Positions 57,054 to 64,000 of a stretch of DNA of 64,000 nt are shown piece by piece. Origin of the DNA: an uncultured Lachnospiraceae bacterium (GTDB lineage: Bacteria > Bacillota > Clostridia > Lachnospirales > Lachnospiraceae). The translations under genes and the position numbers were made by a program. The notes beneath the pieces are model-generated. The model had not been told where the DNA came from, made no database searches, and saw only the letters and a list, made by a program, of their open reading frames with translations. The stretch lies in the NCBI GenBank assembly GCA_947631625.1, contig CANRMA010000013.1, positions 1 through 64,000 of the forward strand, written 5' to 3'. Numbering within the stretch: the first letter of the stretch is position 1; the number at the start of each line of letters is the position of its first letter.

Positions 57054-57203
57054 ATTAAGATTTAAATACAAAGATTTAAAATACAAAAATTTAAAATTAG
57101 AAGATTTTAAATGCAAATGTTAAGCATACGGTGAACCTTCCGACAAGAGAACGGAGATCATTGAAAAATAATACCCGATCCGTCTGACCGTATTTAAGCC
57201 ATA

Positions 57204-57449
57204 TTAAATACTTTCATGGAAAGTACGGCTTATGACATCTGCCTGCTGTTCAGGCGTAAGTTTGATGAAATTAACCGCATATCCCGATACACGGATAGTA
57301 AGTTGAGGATAATTCTCAGGGTGTTTCTGCGCGTCTAAAAGAGTATCGCGGTTTAATACGTTTACATTGAGGTGATGTCCACCCTTTGTTGCATATCCGT
57401 CCAATAAAGTTACCAGATTGTTTACCTGTGCTGCATTACTCTGTGCCAT
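57204..57449 (-). CDS. stand-alone glycyl-radical domain protein (GrcA/YfiD-like)
   Basis: 81 residues with AGGAGG before ATG. It equals the C-terminal end of pyruvate formate-lyase: [37 protein letters not shown] with the radical glycine at residue 59 (RVSGYAV), and [17 protein letters not shown]. YfiD/GrcA of E. coli (127 residues) replaces an oxygen-damaged PFL C-terminus by supplying a fresh radical domain. This version is shorter, retaining only ~25 residues before the homologous region. No full-length PFL lies in the window. Confidence 0.9.
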   Translation of the reverse strand: MAQSNAAQVNNLVTLLDGYATKGGHHLNVNVLNRDTLLDAQKHPENYPQLTIRVSGYAVNFIKLTPEQQADVISRTFHESI

Positions 57450-58051
57450 AATATTGTCCTCCTATATTTGTTTTAAAAATTTGTTTTTAAAAGTAGTAAT
57501 CATTACTGTTATTGATATTATTATATCATAATTTTAAATTATGTCTATACATTTTATTAAAAATTTTCCAAAAAATTTATTATTAAAAAGGTATTTATAA
57601 AATAAATTTTTTGGAAAAATCTTTTTATCAATAAAACTGTCATAAAATTAAATTTTTGTTAATATAATAAAATGTTGGGTGTAAGTCTTAAAATTATGTT
57701 AAATAACAGCCGCATTCATTGACATGTAAGCAGAGTGGGAGTATCTTAAGATTAGATGTTAATTAGATATTAAAATTTAGCTTTTAAATAGTGAAAAACA
57801 GTAAGGTATAAATAAGGTTTTTGGTAAACCAAAATGGTAGTACATATAAAATGTAGTTCAGTAAAACCAAGATAGTAATAAATATAAAATATAGTTTGAT
57901 AAAACCAAGATAGTAATAAATATAAAATACAGTTTGATAGACCCAAAATATTAGTAAATATAAATAATAGCTTAAGAGAATCGAAATATTATACGCATAA
58001 AATATACTTTCAGAAAGCAATAAATAATTTAATGATAACAGGAATGGAAAA
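57450..58051. other. 600-base AT-rich gap with tandem array
   Basis: No gene seen. 57450-57815 is AT-rich and unremarkable apart from the ribosome site of the glycyl-radical gene. 57820-57985 holds a 37-bp tandem array leading into the alarmone synthetase gene. Confidence 0.6.
57820..57985. repeat. 37-bp tandem array
   Basis: Three to four copies containing AAACCAAGATAGTAATAAAT and TATAAAATAYAGTTTGAT, with a degraded copy at each end. Confidence 0.8.
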
Positions 58052-58708
58052 ATGGAGTTGGGAACAGAGAAGGAATTGAGACGTAATGATGAGGAACAGG
58101 GAAGTATCACTCAGGAGGAGTATGACAGCCTGATCAAGCCTTATTCAGAGGCGCTTACGATCATACAGATACGGTTGGAGAGTCTGAATGCCGAGTATCG
58201 CAGAAGAAGTCTTGAATATCCGATACATAATATTCAGCATAGGATCAAGAGTAAGCGCAGTATAGCCAAGAAGCTTGAAAAAAAGAATCTGGAAGTTTCG
58301 TCAGATATGGCGAGGGATACGCTTACGGATATTGCGGGAATAAGGGTCATCTGCTATTTTGAGGATGATATTTACAGCGTGGTCAGCGCAATACGGAAGC
58401 AAACTGATGTTCTGATCATAAAAGAAAGAGATTATGTAAAAACTCCTAAAAATAACGGATACAGAAGCTATCACATAGTTTTGGGAGTTCCAATCTATAC
58501 GCTTGAAGAAACTCAATATTATCCTGTTGAAGTGCAGATAAGGACAATATCAATGGATTTCTGGGCAAGTATGGAACACAGAATATGTTATAAAAACGGG
58601 CATGATCGGGACGTGGAGGAACAGACCAGAGAAACGTTAAAGGCCTACGCCGATGAGCTTATGAGTATAGAGTCGGGAATGTTTAAGCATAGTGAAAAGG
58701 GGCTGTAG
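58052..58708 (+). CDS. relQ: small alarmone synthetase (RelQ-like GTP pyrophosphokinase)
   Basis: 218 residues. RelA/SpoT synthetase domain: RIKSKRSIAKKLEKKN, GIRVICYFEDDIY (metal site), NNGYRSYHIVLGVPIY and VEVQIRTISMDFWASMEH. No HD hydrolase, TGS or ACT domain. Makes (p)ppGpp from ATP and GDP/GTP in stress. A hairpin terminator follows. Confidence 0.93.
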   Translation: MELGTEKELRRNDEEQGSITQEEYDSLIKPYSEALTIIQIRLESLNAEYRRRSLEYPIHNIQHRIKSKRSIAKKLEKKNLEVSSDMARDTLTDIAGIRVICYFEDDIYSVVSAIRKQTDVLIIKERDYVKTPKNNGYRSYHIVLGVPIYTLEETQYYPVEVQIRTISMDFWASMEHRICYKNGHDRDVEEQTRETLKAYADELMSIESGMFKHSEKGL

Positions 58709-58739
58709 CAATAAGAAACAAGCCTTAAAGCGACAGCCC
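58700..58739. terminator. bidirectional terminator
   Basis: GGGCTGT (58700-58706) pairs with ACAGCCC (58733-58739), with extension of the stem, between the convergent alarmone synthetase and pyrI genes. Confidence 0.6.
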
Positions 58740-58751
58740 GAATACAAAAGA

Positions 58752-59189
58752 TCACTCAAAATCCCTGCGGTTGTATTTTTCTTCACAATATTTACAGCGG
58801 TAAACTTCATTTTTTTCATCGGCAAGGACAAATATGTGGGGAAGTTCCTGTTCTATTGAGGTAATGCACCTTGGGTTTTTGCATTTTATGATATTTTTGA
58901 TCTCTTTGGGAAGAACCAGATCTTTTTTATCTACAAGCTCACCGTCTTTTATCACATTGACGGTAATGTTATGGTCTATGAAAGCCAGTACGTCGAGATT
59001 AAGCGTATCTATATCGCATTCCACTTTGAGTATATCCTTTTTTCCCATCTTATTACTTCTGGCGTTTTTGATGATCGCGACCATGCAGTCGAGTTTATCC
59101 AACTGCAAATGATGATAAATGGACAGGCTTTTGCCCGCTTCTATATGGTCAAGAACAAAACCTTCTTCGATTTTTCCTACGTTTAACAT
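58752..59189 (-). CDS. pyrI: aspartate carbamoyltransferase regulatory chain
   Basis: 145 residues. N-terminal allosteric domain (VGKIEEGFVLDHIEAGKSL) and C-terminal zinc domain with the four cysteines in CKNPRCITS and RCKYCEEKY. Binds nucleotide effectors and connects catalytic trimers. Start behind GGAGG. 20 bases after pyrB on the same strand. Confidence 0.97.
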   Translation of the reverse strand: MLNVGKIEEGFVLDHIEAGKSLSIYHHLQLDKLDCMVAIIKNARSNKMGKKDILKVECDIDTLNLDVLAFIDHNITVNVIKDGELVDKKDLVLPKEIKNIIKCKNPRCITSIEQELPHIFVLADEKNEVYRCKYCEEKYNRRDFE

Positions 59190-59209
59190 AATGAACCTCC
59201 ATTCTGCTG

Positions 59210-60124
59210 CTATATATTTATTTCCAACAAAGTTAAGATCAACGCCATTCTGACGTAGACGCCGTATTGAACCTGTTTAAAGTAAACTGCCCTGGGATCG
59301 TCATCCACCTCAACCGAGATTTCATTTACACGCGGCAGGGGGTGCAGTACCAGCATGTCCTCTTTGGCCATTGCCATTTTGGCCTTATTAAGGATATAGA
59401 AATCTTTAAGACGGACATAATCTTCTTCATTGAAGAAACGTTCGCGCTGAACGCGGGTCATATAGAGCAGATCCAGTTTGGACATGCATTCTTCAAGCCC
59501 GATAACTTCTTCATAATTTATGTGTTTTTCATTCAACATTTCGATAATATAGTCGGGAACTTTAAGTTCCGGCGGTGAGATGAAGATGAAGTTTATATCG
59601 GGATAGCGTACCAGGGCATTTATGAGGGAATGTACCGTTCTGCCAAATTTTAAGTCGCCGCACAGACCTATGGTAAATCCGCCTAAGCGTCCTTTCAGGG
59701 AGCGTATGGTCAGCAGGTCGGTAAGAGTCTGCGTGGGATGCTGATGACCTCCGTCGCCTGCGTTTATGACGGGAATGCCGGATTTTTCAGCCGCTACCAT
59801 AGGAGCGCCTTCTTTGGGATGGCGCATAGCGCAGATATCCGCAAAGCAGGAGATGACTCTGATAGTGTCGGAAACGCTCTCGCCTTTTGAGGCGGAAGAG
59901 GAGGCGGCGTCGGAAAAGCCGATAACCTGTCCGCCCAGATTTAACATTGCGGATTCAAAGCTCAGTCTGGTACGTGTGCTTGGCTCATAAAAACAGGTAG
60001 CCAGTTTTTTGCCTTCACAGGCATGCGCATACTTTGAGGGATTTTTTTCGATATCGTTTGCGAGATCAAAGAGCCTGTCAAGCTCATCTACCGTGAAGTC
60101 AAGAGGATTCATTAAGTGTCTCAT
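59210..60124 (-). CDS. pyrB: aspartate carbamoyltransferase catalytic chain
   Basis: 304 residues from ATG 60124 ([10 protein letters not shown]), with AAAGGAG 9 bases upstream; the longer open frame reaching to 60208 is read from the neighbouring repeat element. Carbamoyl-phosphate loop STRT (about 49-52), [19 protein letters not shown], the 80s-loop region [13 protein letters not shown] and HPLPRVNEI. Forms ATCase with PyrI in pyrimidine synthesis. The MITE-like element ends only 33 bases upstream of the start codon. Confidence 0.98.
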   Translation of the reverse strand: MRHLMNPLDFTVDELDRLFDLANDIEKNPSKYAHACEGKKLATCFYEPSTRTRLSFESAMLNLGGQVIGFSDAASSSASKGESVSDTIRVISCFADICAMRHPKEGAPMVAAEKSGIPVINAGDGGHQHPTQTLTDLLTIRSLKGRLGGFTIGLCGDLKFGRTVHSLINALVRYPDINFIFISPPELKVPDYIIEMLNEKHINYEEVIGLEECMSKLDLLYMTRVQRERFFNEEDYVRLKDFYILNKAKMAMAKEDMLVLHPLPRVNEISVEVDDDPRAVYFKQVQYGVYVRMALILTLLEINI

Positions 60125-60156
60125 ATAAAGAATGCTCCTTTCGTTTATGATAAGTA

Positions 60157-60363
60157 TTAGATAATTGCGAAACTCTCTCAACGTATATTGATTGTACAGA
60201 TTTAACAAACACCATTGCAGGCGCTATGAGCGCGTCGGCACTTAGCGAGGTATTTTCGAGCTTAGTGCCGCTACTGCGCTCAACGCAGCGAAAGCGGACT
60301 GCAAGGGTTTTGTTAAATCTGCACAATGTCAAAGATGTAAATCAGCGTTTCGCAATTGCCTAA
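60157..60363. mobile_element. MITE-like palindromic element, copy 2
   Basis: 207 bp. Terminal inverted repeats TTAGATAATTGCGAAAC and GTTTCGCAATTGCCTAA, flanked by TA on both sides as in IS630/mariner-type insertions. Inside, CAGATTTAACAAACACC pairs with the opposite GGGTTTTGTTAAATCTG, and the centre carries a CGGCACTTAGC hairpin. Lies between the nitroreductase stop and the pyrB start. Nearly identical to copy 3. Non-coding. Confidence 0.88.
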
Positions 60364-60430
60364 TAAAAGTATTCGCACTTATCTGCTCACTCAAAAAAAT
60401 AGAAGAGATGTGATCCCTTCTATTTAATGG

Positions 60431-60973
60431 TCATGACATAAATGACAATAATTCGTCTACGGTTTTACGTTTGGGCGCTGTCGGTGCTTCGTCAGGATAC
60501 CCGATCGGAATTAAAGCGACAAGCTCGCGGTCATCGGATAAACCGATGAGCTCTTCGATCTTATCCCTGTCAAATATACCCAAAATGACTGAGCCGATTC
60601 CATGCTCATAGGCCGACAGACAAAAAGTCTGTGACGCAACGCCCGCGTCGTACATCTGCCATGTATCTTTGCGGGAAGTGGTAAAAGATCCGTCCCTTTC
60701 ATAGCCGCATCTGTTCTTGATGACGGTAACGGCGATCAGCGCGGGAGCGCCGGAAATGATATTACCGTTGGGCGGATAGGGTGTGGTGCCTTCTTTCGCG
60801 ATCTTTTCTTTTAAATCGCCCTCTATGGCTATATAGCGGGTGATCTGGGTGTTTTTCCAACTTGGAGCAAAAGAAGCTGCTTCAACGATCCGTGAAAGAA
60901 GCTCATGGTCAACTTTGTCTGTTTTGAATCTGCGGATGCTTCTGCGTCCTTTGATACATTCGTCTGCTGTCAT
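60431..60973 (-). CDS. nitroreductase-family FMN oxidoreductase
   Basis: 180 residues. RRSIRRFKTDKVDHE near the N-terminus and SFAPSWKNTQITRYI are FMN-binding segments of the nitroreductase fold; C-terminal LVALIPIGYPDEAP is typical. Reduces nitro compounds, quinones or flavins with NAD(P)H; substrate unknown. AGGAGG upstream. Monocistronic, upstream of the MITE. Confidence 0.92.
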   Translation of the reverse strand: MTADECIKGRRSIRRFKTDKVDHELLSRIVEAASFAPSWKNTQITRYIAIEGDLKEKIAKEGTTPYPPNGNIISGAPALIAVTVIKNRCGYERDGSFTTSRKDTWQMYDAGVASQTFCLSAYEHGIGSVILGIFDRDKIEELIGLSDDRELVALIPIGYPDEAPTAPKRKTVDELLSFMS

Positions 60974-61138
60974 ATGCTTATGCCGCCTCCTTTTTTACAT
61001 GGTGAAATCAGCGTATTGTGTCTGATTTCCGGTAACTGCCAACATATTGTGTATATAATACCATAAAGTCAGATAGGTTTCAATGAAAAAAATTCTAAAA
61101 ATATTGATAAAAATATTGAGGTGTTTTATTATATGAAG

Positions 61139-61167
61139 TTGTGGAAAAAGCATTAATATGCTATATT
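61139..61167 (+). promoter_or_regulatory. predicted promoter
   Basis: TTGTGG at 61139-61144, 17-base spacer, TATATT at 61162-61167, for the PH-like gene. Confidence 0.45.
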
Positions 61168-61212
61168 ATTATTAAAAGTATTTTTATTCAAAAGAAAGCA
61201 GGTGTTTCCGTT

Positions 61213-61584
61213 ATGGAATATAAAGAGAAAAAAAGGTGGCTGTTTTTCGGTCTGCCGTTATCATTTACAAATTATATCGTTGGCGAAGAAGTGATAACGA
61301 TGCAAAGCGGGCTTTTAAATACGATTGAAAATGACTGTTATATGTATAAAGTACAGGATGTTGAGTTAGAGACAAGTCTCATAGAACGTATGTTCGGACT
61401 GGGCACGGTAGTATGCTATACGGGAGATACAACGCATCCGACTCTGCGCCTGGAGCATATTAAGAATGCCAAAGAGATAAAGAATTTTATATTAAAGGAG
61501 TCCGAGGAACAGAGACGTAAACGCCGCACCCTGAATACCCTTGATATCGGCTCGGCGTCTCTGGACGATGCGGATTTATCATAA
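61213..61584 (+). CDS. PH-like domain protein (bPH2 type)
   Basis: 123 residues from ATG 61213 ([10 protein letters not shown]); AAAGAAAGCAGG ends about 10 bases upstream. The sequence [36 protein letters not shown], then [51 protein letters not shown], fits the bacterial PH-like domain (YdbS/YvbH-type). The final 25 residues are basic and polar. No membrane segment. Function unknown. Confidence 0.8.
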   Translation: MEYKEKKRWLFFGLPLSFTNYIVGEEVITMQSGLLNTIENDCYMYKVQDVELETSLIERMFGLGTVVCYTGDTTHPTLRLEHIKNAKEIKNFILKESEEQRRKRRTLNTLDIGSASLDDADLS

Positions 61585-61618
61585 TATCGGCACATTGTAA
61601 AGCTTGTTTTGTTCTGAG

Positions 61619-62020
61619 TTAAATTTCATCATTTTGCGTTAAAAGGCGTTCAAATAAAAGCCCCATTATGAACCAGCATGGAGCATAGTCAAGGCGGATG
61701 ACATTTTTGACATTCCATCTGGAACTTTCGTAATTCCAGGGACATATGCCTTTTTTGCACAGCAAGCTTCCGGAGAAAAATTCGCAGGTGAATATTATGC
61801 CTGTGTATACAAGACCGCGGAATATGAAGTTTCTGCCTTTTAGCATACGGCTTATCGGCGCGAGAGCGGCGGCCGTTCCGTATATTGGGAACATCCAGAC
61901 GGAAGTTCTGCCGGACAGACTCAGATCCCTTCGGCGGTAGGAATCAAACGATGTAAATAGTATTTCCATGCACCAGCCAAGCAGGCCGCAGCTGATAAAA
62001 TTCTGAATAAACTTTTTCAT
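61619..62020 (-). CDS. small membrane protein, PF06541/CmpB-like
   Basis: 133 residues from ATG 62020 (MKKFIQNF); the start is uncertain because no good ribosome site is visible and the frame stays open through the MITE-like element upstream. Three to four hydrophobic segments. Conserved pieces are GWCMEILFTS, WMFPIYGTAAAL, CPWNYESSRWN, IRLDYAPCWFIMGLLFE, which match the family named putative ABC-transporter type IV (PF06541). Function unknown. Its 5' region has been displaced by the element at 62092. Confidence 0.75.
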   Translation of the reverse strand: MKKFIQNFISCGLLGWCMEILFTSFDSYRRRDLSLSGRTSVWMFPIYGTAAALAPISRMLKGRNFIFRGLVYTGIIFTCEFFSGSLLCKKGICPWNYESSRWNVKNVIRLDYAPCWFIMGLLFERLLTQNDEI

Positions 62021-62091
62021 AATAACAGTTTGCCCGAATTGGCCGGATTTATACATAACGGCGGAGTTTCGCGATAATCTTATAAATGGAA

Positions 62092-62300
62092 GTAGACAAT
62101 TGTGAAACTCGTTCTTAACGTATATTGATTGTACAGATTTAACAAACACCATTGCAGGTGCTATGAGCGCGTCGGCACTTAGCGAGGTATTTTCGAGCTT
62201 AGTGCCGCTACTGCGCTCAACGCAGCGAAAGCGGCCTGCAAGGGTTTTGTTAAATCTGCACAATCTCAAAGACATAAATCGGTGTTTCGCAATTGCCTAA
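62092..62300. mobile_element. MITE-like palindromic element, copy 3
   Basis: 209 bp, nearly the same as copy 2 (left end slightly altered: GTAGACAATTGTGAAAC; right end GTTTCGCAATTGCCTAA). Sits between the PF06541 gene and folC, ending 28 bases before the folC start. Confidence 0.88.
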
Positions 62301-62327
62301 TATACATGGCAGCGGCAAAAGGAGAAC

Positions 62328-63701
62328 ATGATGAACTATAAAGAAGCGACGGAATATGTGGAATCCTTGCAGCCCTACGGCTGTGTGCCGGGGCTTGACA
62401 GTATAAGCTGTCTGTGCGCTCATCTGGGGAACCCTCAGGATAAACTTAAATTTGTGCATATTGCGGGTACCAACGGCAAAGGTTCCGTACTTGCTTATAT
62501 TTCGACGATACTTACCGCTGCGGGTTATAGGGTGGGACGTTACATCTCACCGGCCGTAAGCGATTACAGGGAGCATTTCCAGATAGACGGCAGAATGATA
62601 TCCAAGCAGGCTTTCTGCAAATATTTAGAGCCTGTGAAAGAGGCGGCTGAGCGTATGGTTTCGGATGGCAGACCGCACCCGACGCCGTTTGAGATTGAGA
62701 CTGCGACGGCTTTTTTATATTTTCAGGATAAAAAGTGCGATATTGTGGCGCTTGAAACCGGGATGGGCGGAGAGTTAGACGCAACTAACATAATAAAAAC
62801 GCCGTTATGCGCGGTACTTACGTCAATCAGTATGGATCATATGGCGCAGCTTGGGAATTCGTTAAAAGAGATAGCGTCGCAAAAAGCGGGTATCATAAAA
62901 GAGGGCGTATGCGTGGTATCTGCAAGGCAGGACCCTGAAGCCGCAGAGGTCATAAAACAGAGGGCGGAGCTTTTGCATTGTGATCTTAGGATAGCCGACG
63001 AGGGTAAAATTTTTAACCTGAAATTTTTTAAAAGCGCTCTGACCAAACGCGTTCCGTCAGGCGAAGCTTTGCCCGGGCAGCGTTTCAGCTATGGCAGCCA
63101 TAAGGATCTGGAGATATCTCTTTTGGGAAAATATCAGACGCAAAACGCCATAGTTGCCATAGAAGCGGTTGAGGCGCTTAAGGACGCGGGATTTAAGATA
63201 TCGGAACAGCAGCTTAAGCGCGGCCTGTCCGGGACAAGGTGGAGAGGGCGCTTTGAAATAATAGGGAAAGATCCGCTTTTTATTGCGGACGGGGCACACA
63301 ATGAGGATGCGGCGCTTAAGTTGGCGGAGTCGATAAGATTTTATTTTCCGGATAAAAAAATAATTTATATAATGGGAGCGCTTAGGGATAAAGACTACGA
63401 TAAAGTTATAAGCGCGACACATATGTTGGCAAAACAGATAATTACAGTGACCCCGCCGGGCAATAAGAGGGCGCTTGACGGTTATGAGCTGGCCAAGGCG
63501 GTAAAAGAGTATCATGACAGCGTAACTGCGGCCGACAGTCTTATGGAGGCGGTCGAGTCGGCTTATCTTCTTGCCGGCAAAGATAAAGACGCGGTGATAA
63601 TAGCGTTCGGTTCACTGTCGTTTCTGGGCGCGCTTACCGATATAGTAGAACACAGGGACAGGATCAGGAGAGATTCTCATGGTAAATCAGAAGAAAATTG
63701 A
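62328..63701 (+). CDS. folC: bifunctional folylpolyglutamate/dihydrofolate synthase
   Basis: 457 residues; ATG 62328 or 62331, with AAAAGGAG just upstream. P-loop [28 protein letters not shown]-like segment [55 protein letters not shown] and [10 protein letters not shown]. Adds glutamate to folates. Next gene is folE, overlapping by 23 bases, so this is a folate operon whose promoter must lie in or beyond the MITE. Confidence 0.97.
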   Translation: MMNYKEATEYVESLQPYGCVPGLDSISCLCAHLGNPQDKLKFVHIAGTNGKGSVLAYISTILTAAGYRVGRYISPAVSDYREHFQIDGRMISKQAFCKYLEPVKEAAERMVSDGRPHPTPFEIETATAFLYFQDKKCDIVALETGMGGELDATNIIKTPLCAVLTSISMDHMAQLGNSLKEIASQKAGIIKEGVCVVSARQDPEAAEVIKQRAELLHCDLRIADEGKIFNLKFFKSALTKRVPSGEALPGQRFSYGSHKDLEISLLGKYQTQNAIVAIEAVEALKDAGFKISEQQLKRGLSGTRWRGRFEIIGKDPLFIADGAHNEDAALKLAESIRFYFPDKKIIYIMGALRDKDYDKVISATHMLAKQIITVTPPGNKRALDGYELAKAVKEYHDSVTAADSLMEAVESAYLLAGKDKDAVIIAFGSLSFLGALTDIVEHRDRIRRDSHGKSEEN

Positions 63702-64000
63702 GGAAGCGGTAAAGTTATTTTTGGAAGGGATAGGCGAAGATGCGGCCAGAGAGGGTCTTGTTGAAACTCCCGAGCGGATCGCGCGCATGTGTACGGAACT
63801 TTTTGCCGGTATGGACGAGAGCGCAAAGACACATCTTACGAAAACGTTTTCGTCTGACAATAACGATATAGTTTTGGAAAAAGACATCACGTTTTATTCG
63901 TTCTGCGAGCATCATCTGCTGCCTTTTTACGGCAAAGCCCATATCGCATATGTGCCGGACGGAAAGGTGGCAGGTATAAGCAAACTTGCGCGCACTGTGG
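63679..64000 (+). CDS. folE: GTP cyclohydrolase I, 3' end cut by window edge
   Basis: 107 residues visible from ATG 63679 ([14 protein letters not shown]), with CAGGAG 8 bases upstream, inside the end of folC. Conserved: [68 protein letters not shown], including the zinc Cys-His-His group. First step of folate synthesis from GTP. Confidence 0.97.
   Translation, partial: MVNQKKIEEAVKLFLEGIGEDAAREGLVETPERIARMCTELFAGMDESAKTHLTKTFSSDNNDIVLEKDITFYSFCEHHLLPFYGKAHIAYVPDGKVAGISKLARTV

Noticed and set aside
57820-57985. 37-bp repeats considered as a CRISPR array
   Set aside because: The units abut directly with no spacers, and no cas gene is present.
60099-60332. Small minus-strand ORF upstream of pyrB
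   Set aside because: It is a reading of MITE copy 2, not a gene.
61619-62275. 218-residue gene starting inside the palindromic element
   Set aside because: The first ~85 codons are repeat or spacer DNA also readable in the unrelated copy at 60099-60332; recognised protein similarity starts near 62020.

Overview
The window looks like a chromosome segment of an anaerobic Gram-positive bacterium of the class Clostridia, most likely family Lachnospiraceae. The reasons are: AT-rich intergenic DNA with strong Shine-Dalgarno sites; a T-box controlled trp operon; a flavoprotein-rubredoxin fusion; a small glycyl-radical protein; BspA-like surface repeats; DUF4358 lipoprotein; Rpn-type PD-(D/E)XK nucleases; and linked aspartate transcarbamoylase genes pyrB and pyrI. 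The species cannot be named from this sequence alone. No rRNA, tRNA, CRISPR array or prophage was seen.

Layout. 1-5600 is an accessory island framed by a 120-bp direct repeat. It holds an ISLre2 remnant, a small two-gene operon whose products share an amyloid/RHIM-like I-x-I-G-N-x-N motif, and, divergently, an AAA ATPase plus subtilase pair resembling the IetAS defence system. 5877-9320 has an Rpn nuclease, a GNAT acetyltransferase, a glutathione peroxidase and a membrane-bound XRE regulator. 9439-16430 is a complete trpEGDCFBA operon on the minus strand with promoter and T-box leader. 16552-26553 holds a high-molecular-weight rubredoxin, a MATE exporter, a chemoreceptor and two ECF sigma/anti-sigma modules, one of them fused into an ABC transporter operon. 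26540-41470 is core metabolism and envelope: exonuclease III, an O-acyltransferase/SGNH pair, a lipoprotein, MurG, a Cache chemoreceptor, an amino-acid ABC transporter, a GntR-ABC operon and phosphoglucose isomerase.

41600-46100 is a second accessory island: an Apea-like HEPN protein with a 4-fold beta-flower protein, two oppositely oriented shards of a DUF4143 ATPase, and a second Rpn nuclease. 46405-50176 is a very large secreted BspA-like repeat protein. It is interrupted by a run of nine G just after its signal peptide; one G fewer restores the frame, so this is a candidate phase-variable surface protein, here in the OFF state. 50350-64000 returns to housekeeping: a SHOCT-like protein, rpsO-pnp, cstA, a stand-alone glycyl-radical domain, a small alarmone synthetase, pyrBI, a nitroreductase, folC and folE (the last cut by the window edge).

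Two kinds of non-coding structure recur. Three ~207-bp palindromic elements with shared ends (17194, 60157, 62092), plus a ~50-bp mini-form (37877) and a possible solo end (25373), form a MITE-like family sitting in promoter regions. In addition, many intergenic gaps carry their own degenerate AT-rich tandem array, with unit lengths of 13 to 38 bp that differ from gap to gap; one was clearly made by duplicating the 3' end of trpD.
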